Source of the DNA: Endozoicomonas euniceicola
GTDB taxonomy: Bacteria > Pseudomonadota > Gammaproteobacteria > Pseudomonadales > Endozoicomonadaceae
Direction: 5' to 3'
Length of the DNA: 64,000 nt
Assembly (NCBI RefSeq): GCF_025562755.1
Contig: NZ_CP103300.1
Span: 3,349,001-3,413,000 of the forward strand
The notes beneath the pieces are model-generated. The model did no database searches. It was given only the letters and a program-made list of their open reading frames with translations, and was not told the origin of the DNA. Position 1 is the first letter of the stretch, and the number at the start of each line of letters is the position of its first letter. Of this stretch, positions 26,832 to 35,034 are shown piece after piece. Both the position numbers and the translations under genes were made by a program.

Positions 26832-26848
26832 TGTGCAAATTATGCACA
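26832..26848. promoter_or_regulatory. Palindrome in the phosphate/CYTH divergent promoter region
   Basis: TGTGCAAATTATGCACA is an almost perfect dyad, flanked by outer GAGT and ACTC arms. It lies between the divergent DUF47 and CYTH genes and could be an operator. No known regulator is assigned. Confidence 0.3.
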
Positions 26849-26937
26849 CTCCAGTTGGGACGGGCTTTTTACTATCCCGTTCCTGTTAACATCGCTTAAA
26901 CTCAGTGCCTCTGTTTTATTGAAGTGCTGAGCCCCCT

Positions 26938-27546
26938 ATGAGTTTTGAAACCGAGTTAAAATTGTCGCTGTCTGAAAACTCTATTTCGCAGCTTAAGACC
27001 CATTCGTTCTGGAAAAAGTTCGCTGTTGAAGACCCAAAAACTTTTCATCTGGGCAATATTTACTATGACACGGCGGACAGGGCTCTGAATCAGGCCAGAG
27101 TGGCACTGCGTATTCGTGAAAAAAATGGTGAATACTTTCAAACCCTTAAGACCAAAGGAGAGAGTATTAACGGGCTGACCCGTCGTGGTGAATGGGAATG
27201 GAGTATTTCGGGGAATCAACTGGACTTCTCAGGGCTTTCCAGGGTCTGGCCTGAGTCCCTGCGGGAAATTACTCCGGATCAGCTGCACCCTCTGTTTGCG
27301 ACGGATTTTGATCGAACCGTCTGGCTGGTTGAATACAACGGGGCAAGGGTTGAAGTGGCCCTGGATCTGGGGCTGGTTAAAAGTGGTGATGCCCGTTCCC
27401 CGATCTGTGAGCTGGAACTGGAATTAATAGAAGGCGATGAATCCGTCCTGCAACAGATAGCCGGTGAGCTGGGGCAGGATATCCAGTTGATGCCTTTTGA
27501 CAAGAGTAAGGCGGAACGGGGCTTTGAACTGCTTTACGAAAGGTAG
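26938..27546 (+). CDS. CYTH domain protein (triphosphate-tunnel enzyme)
   Basis: The 202-residue product opens MSFETELKLSLSE, with the ExExK motif of the CYTH superfamily. Matching tunnel motifs follow: YYDTADRALNQARVALRIREK, cut here for brevity at the RIR signature, then QTLKTKG, ELELELIEG, and a final KSKAERGF. Family members hydrolyse inorganic triphosphate or similar substrates with a metal ion. E. coli YgiF has an extra CHAD domain that is absent here. The stop overlaps by 13 bp the stop of the convergent protease-like gene. Confidence 0.88.
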   Translation: MSFETELKLSLSENSISQLKTHSFWKKFAVEDPKTFHLGNIYYDTADRALNQARVALRIREKNGEYFQTLKTKGESINGLTRRGEWEWSISGNQLDFSGLSRVWPESLREITPDQLHPLFATDFDRTVWLVEYNGARVEVALDLGLVKSGDARSPICELELELIEGDESVLQQIAGELGQDIQLMPFDKSKAERGFELLYER

Positions 27547-28196
27547 GATTTCACTCTGAGAACCCCCCAGTTGTCAATACACTGTGCATAAGACCCGAAA
27601 ATGACTCTTTCCAAGTGTGATATTGAGCTAATCAGGTCAGTGTACTGAAAGAGGCCGAGGTCGGGGTCAAACATTTCCAGTACGTTAGTATCAGAGCGCA
27701 TGCCTATTATATGCCCCGCTCCTGATATTTCGTTATTAAAGGCGATCATGCAGTGGCTGGGTTTGAATGATACCCAGCTCGCGATGATACTGGGACTCAG
27801 TTGGTATCTTCCGCAGTAAGAATCCCAGCAAACCAGATTCTGAGAGTTCAGCAAAGGGATGACCGAATCAATTACATTGTAGTCTTGTGGCCGGGGCATT
27901 TTTCTTATGAATGCAGAATGTACGATCCCCATCAGGTGTTGCGAGCCCAGATCGGCTGCTGTTTTGATGCCTCTGCCCTCGGATGCGAGACTTTTTTTTA
28001 TCCAGACTGCGGTGATGCCTCCACATAAACCGATGAGATTTATTTTACTGCGATATTTCATGCGGGTGTTAAGACCGACCATTGTTTTACGCCAACGGAC
28101 ACAGGGTGATTGCCTGTTGGTCATATCAAAAATCTTCGTAATCACTTTTGTTTCCTCATCTTGGAAAATCTGGCACGTTAACGAGATGAACGACAA
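27534..28196 (-). CDS. YopT-like papain-type cysteine protease (C58 type)
   Basis: The 220-residue product shows the three catalytic regions of the YopT family: GLCGGITAVWI (Cys58), SGAGHIIGMR (His162) and LEMFDPDLG (Asp177). The order and the His-Asp spacing of 15 agree with YopT, which has its Cys, His and Asp in the same contexts. YopT cleaves prenylated Rho GTPases in host cells, and related proteins are plant and insect pathogen effectors. There is no signal peptide, as expected for a type III-delivered effector. The true start may be a later ATG (MTNRQSPC). Confidence 0.68.
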   Translation of the reverse strand: MSFISLTCQIFQDEETKVITKIFDMTNRQSPCVRWRKTMVGLNTRMKYRSKINLIGLCGGITAVWIKKSLASEGRGIKTAADLGSQHLMGIVHSAFIRKMPRPQDYNVIDSVIPLLNSQNLVCWDSYCGRYQLSPSIIASWVSFKPSHCMIAFNNEISGAGHIIGMRSDTNVLEMFDPDLGLFQYTDLISSISHLERVIFGSYAQCIDNWGVLRVKSYLS

Positions 28197-28244
28197 CTAC
28201 AATGAAAAATAGTAACAACAGGGAATCGTTAACAGGGAATTGCC

Positions 28245-30038
28245 GTGACTGCTGTGAAAAAAGCTGCCTTTAAACATCGTCACCAGCGTCTGGACCTGGC
28301 TACCACCGTTTCAGATCTTGTGCGCTCCATGCTCCTGACACAGCCTGATGCGGATAGCGTGTTGTCAAAACACCGTTCTGCCGAACAGCTGAAACTTCAC
28401 CCACTGGAATATATTGCATCTCTGGCGCTGAACAGTGCCAGTGAACCCGGAAAGAAGCTGGAACTGGAAGGGTTAATACAATGGCTGGCCACCCTTTCCG
28501 GGCAGGAATATTTCGCCATTGATCCATTGAAAATAGATGCTTCGACAGTCACGCCAGTGATGTCCCGCGCTTATGCCCTTCGACATGAAATTCTGGCGGT
28601 TGATGTCAGTGATGACGAAGTGGTTATTGCTTCTGCTCACCCCTGGTACGCGGGCTGGGAAGATAACCTTCAGCATGTGAATCGCAAAAATATTCGCCGT
28701 GTCGTAGCCAACCCTGCGGACATCAGGCGTTTTACCACCGAGTTCTATCGTATTGCCCAGTCGGTTCAGGGGGCGGCTGAAAACGACAGGGGTCAGTCAA
28801 CGAACCTGAACAGCTTTGAACAGATGCTGGAGCTGGGGAATATGAAATCCCCGGATGCTAACGATCAGCATATCGTCAGTATTGTGGACTGGCTGTTGCA
28901 ATATGCCTTTGAGCAGCGGGCCAGCGATATTCATGTGGAGCCCCGAAGAGATCAATGCCATCTGCGTTTTCGCATTGATGGTGTGTTGCACTCTATCTAC
29001 CAGATGCCCGCAAAAGTCGCAGCGGCAGTTACCAGTCGCCTGAAAATACTGGGTCGCATGAATGTGGCGGAGAAACGCAAACCCCAGGATGGACGACTGA
29101 AAACGGTTAACCTGGATGGCAATGAAGTGGAGCTGCGTCTTTCAACCCTGCCCACAGCCTTTGGTGAAAAGCTGGTGATGCGGATTTTCGACCCTGAAGT
29201 ACTGGTCAAAGGCTTTACTGACCTGGGCTTTTCCAGAGAGGATGAACGCCGCTGGACAGAAATGACCAGTCAATCCAGTGGTATCGTACTGGTGACCGGG
29301 CCTACGGGGTCAGGCAAAACCACCACCCTGTATTCCACGCTGAAAAAACTGGCGACTGAGCAGGTGAATGTCTGCACCATTGAAGACCCCATTGAAATGG
29401 TGGAAGCCAGCTTCAACCAGATGCAGGTGCAGCACAATATTGACCTGACATTTGCCAGTGGCTTAAGAGCCCTTTTACGACAGGACCCGGATATCATTAT
29501 GGTGGGTGAGATTCGCGATCTTGAAACCGCTGATATGGCGGTTCAGGCGGCATTGACCGGGCACCTGGTGATTTCAACCCTGCACACCAATGATGCGCCT
29601 TCTGCGGTGACTCGCCTGATGGAGCTGGGCGTACCGGCTTATCTGATTAAGGCGACATTACTGGGCGTGATGGCACAGAGACTGGTGCGAACCTTATGCC
29701 CTTCCTGCAAACAACCCGTCGCTATTGATAAATCAGGCTGGCGGTCACTAACTAAGCCCTGGTCGGCACCTCAGCCTGCTGAAGTATTCAAACCCATTGG
29801 TTGTCAGGAGTGCAGGGAAACCGGCTACCATGGTCGGGCAGGGGTGTATGAAATCATGTCCCTGTCTGAAACCCTCCGAAACCTGCTGAACGAAGACACT
29901 GAAATCCACCGCATCAGACGGCAGGCGGCCAAAGAAGGTATGTATAGCCTGAGATTATCTGGCGCACAAAAAGTGGCTTCAGGCCTGACCACGGTTGAAG
30001 AAGTGATTCGGGTGACGCCCGATCATAGCAGCCATTAA
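28245..30038 (+). CDS. gspE: GspE/PilB-type secretion ATPase
   Basis: This 597-residue ATPase drives type II secretion or pilus assembly from the cytoplasmic face. The start is GTG at 28245. It has an N-terminal GspE_N-like domain, the Walker A GPTGSGKTTTL, an Asp box (IEDPIEMVE), Walker B (RQDPDIIMVGEIRD), and a His box (STLHTNDAPSAVTRL). The tetracysteine zinc site is CPSCK and CQECRETGYHGRAGVYE. All motifs are intact. No other gsp or pil genes are in the window, so the exact system is unclear; GspE is preferred on overall look. Confidence 0.85.
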   Translation: MTAVKKAAFKHRHQRLDLATTVSDLVRSMLLTQPDADSVLSKHRSAEQLKLHPLEYIASLALNSASEPGKKLELEGLIQWLATLSGQEYFAIDPLKIDASTVTPVMSRAYALRHEILAVDVSDDEVVIASAHPWYAGWEDNLQHVNRKNIRRVVANPADIRRFTTEFYRIAQSVQGAAENDRGQSTNLNSFEQMLELGNMKSPDANDQHIVSIVDWLLQYAFEQRASDIHVEPRRDQCHLRFRIDGVLHSIYQMPAKVAAAVTSRLKILGRMNVAEKRKPQDGRLKTVNLDGNEVELRLSTLPTAFGEKLVMRIFDPEVLVKGFTDLGFSREDERRWTEMTSQSSGIVLVTGPTGSGKTTTLYSTLKKLATEQVNVCTIEDPIEMVEASFNQMQVQHNIDLTFASGLRALLRQDPDIIMVGEIRDLETADMAVQAALTGHLVISTLHTNDAPSAVTRLMELGVPAYLIKATLLGVMAQRLVRTLCPSCKQPVAIDKSGWRSLTKPWSAPQPAEVFKPIGCQECRETGYHGRAGVYEIMSLSETLRNLLNEDTEIHRIRRQAAKEGMYSLRLSGAQKVASGLTTVEEVIRVTPDHSSH

Positions 30039-30095
30039 GGCGCTCAGTTCGCAACCGATAGTTACAGTAATGACAGACTTCTACTGCCGGTTGCC

Positions 30096-30584
30096 ATGAA
30101 CAAATCAACATTTCTGCTGCTTGCTTGTCTCACTGCTTTGCCAGCCCGGGGAGCCGCCATCTTGAAACCGGAAGGCAAGCCCACTTCCTTTGTTCGGCTG
30201 ATGAAAGAAGACTCTGGCAAGCGAGTGTCTGGTCAGGAGTTGCAGGCTTATCTGAACAGTCTTTTACGAGCCAATGCGATTTACGACAGAAACGCTCCTG
30301 ATGAACAACCATCGTTGTATTTCTCGGTGAAGGCCAACCAGGCCGGCAATTTGGTGGTCACTCGCAAACTGACGCAGGCCAACCGAATCGTTATGGAAAA
30401 CAATACGCTCAAAGTGTATGGCATCGGTTATTCCCTGCAATCGGACTGTTCCAGACAGGAACAACGCTGCTGGGTTCTGTTTCCCAACCAGAAGACCCGC
30501 TGGATGGAAATCAACTACGCACCCAAAGCGGTAAAGGAACTGGCAACGGGTATTGGGTTGTTGATCCGGGAGATGCAGCAGTAG
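30096..30584 (+). CDS. Hypothetical exported protein
   Basis: The 162-residue product has a signal peptide (MNKSTFLLLACLTALPARGA). The mature part is small, with a Cys pair (QSDCSRQEQRCWV) likely to form a disulfide. I recognise no family. It starts 57 nt after the gspE stop on the same strand and may share its transcript. An IS605 copy begins 9 bp after its stop codon, so any original downstream partner is now separated. Confidence 0.65.
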   Translation: MNKSTFLLLACLTALPARGAAILKPEGKPTSFVRLMKEDSGKRVSGQELQAYLNSLLRANAIYDRNAPDEQPSLYFSVKANQAGNLVVTRKLTQANRIVMENNTLKVYGIGYSLQSDCSRQEQRCWVLFPNQKTRWMEINYAPKAVKELATGIGLLIREMQQ

Positions 30585-30633
30585 GGTGTGTAGGTGACTG
30601 CTCCCCACCCTATCGGGTGAGGCTTCTGATTTC

Positions 30634-31806
30634 TTAGGCAGCAACCGACAGTATGCCGGATTTACGCAAGCCTCCATCAGCAGAAACGGACAGTCCTTCC
30701 GCCTTTAATTTCAATATGCCTTGCTTCTTGATATTGCGAGCTGCATTAATATCCCGGTCATGGATAGCACCACAGCTACACTCCCATGATCGGATTCTCA
30801 ATGGCATTTTTTCCTGTTTCAAATCGCAGACTGAGCAAGTTTTAGAGGATGCAAACCACTGGTCTATCTTCACCAGATGTTTACCTTCCTGCTTTGCCTT
30901 GTATTCGAGTTTGGTTATCAGTGAGTGCCAGCCAGCATCAGCAATAGAACGTGCAAGACGCTTGTTCTTGAGCATGTTTTTAACTTTCAGTGTCTCCACA
31001 ATTACCGCTTGGTTTTCGTCGATGAGTTGTTTTGATAGCTTATGCTGAAAATCATTACGGGCAAAGGCTACACGCTCATGCGCCTTTGCCACCAATAAAC
31101 GGGCTTTGTGCCTACCTTTTGAGCCTTTCTTGCAGCGAGATAGAGCCTGTTGTTTTCTTTTCAGGTTACGTTGTGCTTTTTTCAGAAAGCGAGGATTGCC
31201 AGTCTTATGGCCGGTACTGGTGATAGCCAGATCAGTAATCCCCATATCAACACCGACAACCTGATTAGCTTCAAGATTATCAATCTGTTTTGGTTGTTCC
31301 TGGGTATCATCAGCCAATATGGAGGCAAAATACTTGCCGGTTAGCGTTCTGCTCAGGGTGATAGACTTCACCTTACCCACTATTTCACGATGCACTTTAG
31401 CCTTTATGGGCTTGCACTTGGGGATTTTTATCCAGTTATCGCCCACAGAGACAGACGTACAATGGTAGCTACTTTGCTTGCCATGCTTTTTCTTGAAGCG
31501 AGGAAATCTTGCCTGCAATTTGGGATTGAAAAAGTTTTGAAAGGCCGTATCCAGATTGATAGTGGCCTGTTGCAGTGCAATAGAGTCAGCGTTTTTCAGC
31601 CATGAGTACTTTCGGCTTTTCTTGGCTTTTGCCAGCAAGGGCTTCAGGTGTTTTTTGGGAGAAAGGCTCTGCCCACGAGCCTTGTAATAATGAACCTTAA
31701 TAGCCAGGGCCTTGTTCCATACGAACCGCACAGCATCAAACTGACGGTCGAGAAATTCCGCCTGCTCTGATGTTGGATAGATTCGTACTTTGGTGGCTCT
31801 CAGCAT
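30634..31806 (-). CDS. tnpB: TnpB RNA-guided nuclease, copy B
   Basis: This 390-residue TnpB differs from copy A by one visible residue (KPIKAK for KPIRAK). Asp187, Glu271, Asp352 and the zinc-ribbon Cys are present. The 3' end lies 40 bp from the element end, where the guide RNA scaffold is expected. Confidence 0.95.
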   Translation of the reverse strand: MLRATKVRIYPTSEQAEFLDRQFDAVRFVWNKALAIKVHYYKARGQSLSPKKHLKPLLAKAKKSRKYSWLKNADSIALQQATINLDTAFQNFFNPKLQARFPRFKKKHGKQSSYHCTSVSVGDNWIKIPKCKPIKAKVHREIVGKVKSITLSRTLTGKYFASILADDTQEQPKQIDNLEANQVVGVDMGITDLAITSTGHKTGNPRFLKKAQRNLKRKQQALSRCKKGSKGRHKARLLVAKAHERVAFARNDFQHKLSKQLIDENQAVIVETLKVKNMLKNKRLARSIADAGWHSLITKLEYKAKQEGKHLVKIDQWFASSKTCSVCDLKQEKMPLRIRSWECSCGAIHDRDINAARNIKKQGILKLKAEGLSVSADGGLRKSGILSVAA

Positions 31807-31871
31807 GGAACGTTATTTCAGTGCTCATTAATATAAAGTTTATATTACAGGTATTTGAAAGAGGTTTTCAA

Positions 31872-32300
31872 GTGAGCGCACACAATAAGGATTTGCTTAA
31901 AGGGTATCTTCGCAAACGACATAGCGTTACCAAGCTGGTTGTTCATTTGGTGTTCACGACAAAGTACAGGCGAAAGCTTTTTGATGGCTATATGATCAAG
32001 CAGTTACGGGAGTCGTTCGAGAGTGCATGTGAAAAACTGGAATGCCAGTTACTTGAAATGGATGGCGAAAAAGATCACGTACACCTGTTGGTGGCCTACC
32101 CACCAAAACTGGCTATCAGTGTCATGGTAAATAATCTCAAATCAACATCATCAAGACGGTTGCGAATGCTGAATACCCACCTTACTGCTCAGAGCAAAGC
32201 AGGCTTAATGTGGTCAAGGTCTTACTTTGCTTGCAGTGCTGGCGGTGCAACTATCGAGACTCTGAAGGACTACGTTAATAGCCAGAGTACACCAGATTGA
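31872..32300 (+). CDS. tnpA: IS200/IS605 transposase TnpA, copy B
   Basis: The 142-residue product uses a GTG start at 31872 (MSAHNKDLLKG). An upstream ATG at 31770 would read through the antisense of tnpB and is rejected. The HUH motif and the catalytic Tyr in LKDYVNSQ are present. Intact. Confidence 0.93.
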   Translation: MSAHNKDLLKGYLRKRHSVTKLVVHLVFTTKYRRKLFDGYMIKQLRESFESACEKLECQLLEMDGEKDHVHLLVAYPPKLAISVMVNNLKSTSSRRLRMLNTHLTAQSKAGLMWSRSYFACSAGGATIETLKDYVNSQSTPD

Positions 32301-32385
32301 TGGCGGAAGGCTCTGCGCCTTCCCGTCTTATATCCCCGCCCGCATTGGGCGAGGGTTTACGACGATTTTGCTAAAAAAAGGGGGG

Positions 32386-32937
32386 TTAGTTTAATGCGTT
32401 ATATAGCGTTTGCCTGCTGACCCCATACTCTAATGCCAGCGCTTTCTTTTGCTCCCCCGAGTCGAGACGTTCCCTGATTTCTGCTAACTGTTCCTCAGTG
32501 AGCCTGGGTTTTGCCCCGATCTGCTTGCCCTGCTTTCTGGCGGCGGCGATGCCTTCCCTTTGTCGCTCCCTGATCATGCTGCGCTCGAATTCGGCAAAGG
32601 CTCCCATCATTTGGAACATCAGCTTGTGCATGGGATTGCTGTCACCAGAGAAGACCAGGTTTTCTTTGTGGAACTCGACACTGATGCCTTGCCCTGTCAG
32701 TTCTTCCACCAGCGTCTGAAGGTCTTTCAGGTTGCGAGCGAGTCGATCAATGGAATGGACGTGTAAACGGTCGCCCTGTCGCAAATGGCGCAGACAGGCT
32801 TTTAGCTGGGGCCGGTTGGTGTCTTTGCCGCTGCAATGGTCTTCAAAAGTGGTATCGAGATTAATACCTTCGAGCTGGCGGGCGGTGTTCTGGTCAACGC
32901 TGCTGACTCGGATATATCCAACGTTCTGGCCTTTCAT
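32386..32937 (-). CDS. Serine recombinase (resolvase/invertase family)
   Basis: The 183-residue product has the catalytic Ser region GYIRVSSVDQNTARQ, DRLHVHSIDRLARNLKDL with the active Arg pair, and FAEFERSMIRERQREGI. A C-terminal helix-turn-helix follows (ALALEYGVSRQTLYNAL). Such enzymes resolve Tn3-type cointegrates or invert DNA. There is no Tn3 transposase nearby. It stands alone, 15 bp from IS605 copy B, at the left border of the defence island. Confidence 0.92.
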   Translation of the reverse strand: MKGQNVGYIRVSSVDQNTARQLEGINLDTTFEDHCSGKDTNRPQLKACLRHLRQGDRLHVHSIDRLARNLKDLQTLVEELTGQGISVEFHKENLVFSGDSNPMHKLMFQMMGAFAEFERSMIRERQREGIAAARKQGKQIGAKPRLTEEQLAEIRERLDSGEQKKALALEYGVSRQTLYNALN

Positions 32938-33023
32938 GGCGGGGTTCCTCTACTTCTTATTCTGAGTAAAGGGAAAACTAAACTCTGCTTTACAGGCTGT
33001 CCAGTTGGGCAGGATTAAGTTTT

Positions 33024-33071
33024 TTGGACACGGGGGATCAATGACTTAGCCGGGGGTGGGAGGGTGTCCAA
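33024..33071. repeat. Inverted repeat between the resolvase and toxin-antitoxin genes
   Basis: TTGGACAC (33024-33031) and GTGTCCAA (33064-33071) form an 8-bp dyad with a 32-bp spacer. It lies upstream of both the resolvase and the toxin-antitoxin operon, so it could be a resolvase res-like subsite. The rest of the 32938-33222 gap shows nothing else. Confidence 0.3.
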
Positions 33072-33222
33072 CAAGTATGCTTACTTTGACAGCGTTACTG
33101 AAACCATACAGCTGCGTTGGCATCGGTTTCAATCACCAAACTGTTTGGCCGATTGACTTGTCATCTGCGTCATGCTGATGTTTACTAACGATCCACGATA
33201 ATTGAGAAGCAGGGAGGTAAAA

Positions 33223-33918
33223 ATGACATCATTGATTGGCGTTGGTTTATACAGCATCCCTGAAGCCTCAGTTCTTACAGGCATTCCATCTCGCAAGATC
33301 AGGGGCTGGATGCTGGGATACGAATCAGGCAGTCGCTCCAGACAGGCTCCCCTGTGGAAGTCAGCAGTCACAGAAAGCATTGATAACACAATTAGCTTTC
33401 AGGATTTGTTGGAAATCCGCTTCGTAAACGCATTCCGGCAATACGGTGTTCAATTACCGACGATCCGGGCAGCCGTGAAGCAGGCCAAGGAATATTTCGA
33501 TCAGGACTACCCGTTTACATGCAGGCGCTTTCAGACGGATGGGCGCAGCATATTTGCCACGGTGGAAGAAGAAACCGGTGATGAAAGCCTGGTTGATTTG
33601 ATAAAAAAACAAAATGTATTCAACAGAGTGATTAAGCCATCTTTGTATACGGGTATTGAATACGATGGGGATGAAAGCAGTGCTTTGCGCTGGTTTCCGG
33701 TTCCAAAGAGCAAAAAGGTCGTGCTTGATCCCGCACGTTCATTTGGCAAGCCTATTGTTACAGCCGCAGGTATCACAACAGAAACGTTGTACCAAAGCTG
33801 GTTAGCAGAAGACCAGAATGCCAAAATGGTTGCCAGTCTTTATGAGGTAGACACTGCTTCTGTGAATGCCGCCGTTAGTTTTGAGCAAAGGATTGCCGGT
33901 GGTGAAGTACCTCATTGA
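33223..33918 (+). CDS. DUF433-type antitoxin with N-terminal HTH
   Basis: The ATG at 33223 has a strong GGGAGG Shine-Dalgarno and gives 231 residues. The N-terminus looks like a MerR-type winged helix (YSIPEASVLTGIPSRKIRGWM). The C-terminal part fits DUF433 (PIVTAAGITTETLYQSWLAED, noted as a region). DUF433 proteins are commonly paired with a PIN-like toxin. The next gene is such a toxin and starts 17 bp before this stop. The HTH part probably represses the operon and the DUF433 part blocks the nuclease. Confidence 0.75.
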   Translation: MTSLIGVGLYSIPEASVLTGIPSRKIRGWMLGYESGSRSRQAPLWKSAVTESIDNTISFQDLLEIRFVNAFRQYGVQLPTIRAAVKQAKEYFDQDYPFTCRRFQTDGRSIFATVEEETGDESLVDLIKKQNVFNRVIKPSLYTGIEYDGDESSALRWFPVPKSKKVVLDPARSFGKPIVTAAGITTETLYQSWLAEDQNAKMVASLYEVDTASVNAAVSFEQRIAGGEVPH

Positions 33919-34312
33919 TAACAATTTGCCTCCAGCGTTAGCTCATGCCATTCGTGAGCTTTCAACCGTTTGTGACAATACTGAAGTCTATGCCCTGAAG
34001 GATAAGTTTTCCCCGGATACGAAAGATATTGACTGGATTACTGCTTTGTCCGGAGATAAACACTGGGTTGTTGTTTCTCAGGATCGTTTCAAAAAAGGCA
34101 ATGAAGAAAAAGAAGCATTGCGGCGCAGTGGCTTAACGGTTTTCTTTCTGGACAAGCAATGGTCGAAGAGAAAGTACTGGGAGAAAGCCCATAATCTGGT
34201 GCGCTGGTGGCCTGCTATCATGGATCACGCTGAACACATGACAGGCGGGTCGGCTTTCAAGGTAAGATGGAATCATGGTGCGGTTGCCAAATTTGAACAG
34301 GTACAGCTTTAG
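33902..34312 (+). CDS. PIN-like ribonuclease toxin (DUF5615/VapC-like)
   Basis: The GTG at 33902 (MKYLIDNNLPPALAHAI) gives 136 residues, a compact PIN-like start with the first acidic residue in LIDNN. Further motifs are KDIDWITALSG and VVVSQDRFKKGNEEKEA, the second acidic and strand regions. It lacks the classic full VapC set, as is typical for the DUF5615 branch. The gene overlaps the antitoxin by 17 bp. It probably cleaves RNA when free of antitoxin. The earlier ATG-like start at 33866 would overlap more and is less likely. Confidence 0.72.
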   Translation: MKYLIDNNLPPALAHAIRELSTVCDNTEVYALKDKFSPDTKDIDWITALSGDKHWVVVSQDRFKKGNEEKEALRRSGLTVFFLDKQWSKRKYWEKAHNLVRWWPAIMDHAEHMTGGSAFKVRWNHGAVAKFEQVQL

Positions 34313-34315
34313 AGA

Positions 34316-35017
34316 TCACACCTCAACCCCCAGCCGCTCAACCTCTGCGTGACACCTTTCCCAGTCCGGGTAATGCTTTGCAACCAACGCCCAGAAGGCT
34401 TTGTCGTGGTGCTTTTCAATGGTATGGCACAGCTCATGGACAATCACATAGTCGAGTACGGACGGGGCGAACTCCATGCAGCGTGGGTGGAACTCCAATA
34501 CATTGTCTTCGCTACAGCTGGCCCAGCGTCGCTGGAACTTGAACATCCGGTAGCCTGTTGCCTCAAGGCCGGTCTGTCGTTGCCAGTAGCGGATGCGGGG
34601 GAGCAGTTTGTCTTTCGCCTTTTCCCTGAAGAACGCTTCCCTGGCTACACGGAGTACTGACTTGCTGATGTGGCTGCCTTCCGGTGATTGAATGAAAAAC
34701 CGGGAGTGGTTAAAGCTTATTCGTGCCTGACTCAGCTCCTCTGCCGGTTCCACCACGCAGTACCAGGTCTTGCCCCGGTAGAGCAGGCGACTGCCGGTGG
34801 TGAACTCATCTTTCAGTGGCTGGTTCACTTCCGCCAGCTTTTGCCTGATCCATCGTGCCCGGTAACGAATCAATGCCTGCTTTTCGTTATCAGGCACCTG
34901 TGGGCCACGGAGCAGAACCGGCTTGCCCCGTTCAACCGTCACCGTGTGACGTTTAAGGTGGGGGGCTTCCTGAAATTCCCATTCAATGGCGGTGGTTCCG
35001 TATTGGTAGACTGGCAT
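34316..35017 (-). CDS. YgjP-type metallopeptidase (M48/DUF45)
   Basis: The 233-residue product has the zinc motif HELCHTIEKHHDKAFW (HExxH plus third-ligand region) and the preceding FQRRWASCSEDNVLEFHPRCM signature of the YgjP/DUF45 family. Such genes often follow type I hsdR and are co-transcribed with it; here hsdR ends 17 bp upstream on the same strand. The function of the family in restriction-modification is not established. The length is normal and the motifs are intact. Confidence 0.88.
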   Translation of the reverse strand: MPVYQYGTTAIEWEFQEAPHLKRHTVTVERGKPVLLRGPQVPDNEKQALIRYRARWIRQKLAEVNQPLKDEFTTGSRLLYRGKTWYCVVEPAEELSQARISFNHSRFFIQSPEGSHISKSVLRVAREAFFREKAKDKLLPRIRYWQRQTGLEATGYRMFKFQRRWASCSEDNVLEFHPRCMEFAPSVLDYVIVHELCHTIEKHHDKAFWALVAKHYPDWERCHAEVERLGVEV

Positions 35018-35034
35018 TGCTCGTTGTTCAAAAG

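Larger units (their letters stand above)
30594..32370. mobile_element. IS200/IS605-type element, copy B
   Basis: A 1777-bp copy in reverse orientation to copies A and C. The tnpB-side end starts GTGACTGCTCCCC at 30594, and the tnpA-side end is CGACGATTTTG at 32370, followed by CTAAA (TTTAG on the minus strand). It is nearly identical to the others and inserted just after the hypothetical exported protein. Confidence 0.93.

Noticed and set aside
31770..31871. N-terminal extension of TnpA in copies B and C (176-residue form)
   Set aside because: The extension is antisense to the tnpB start; the GTG start conserved in all copies is preferred.
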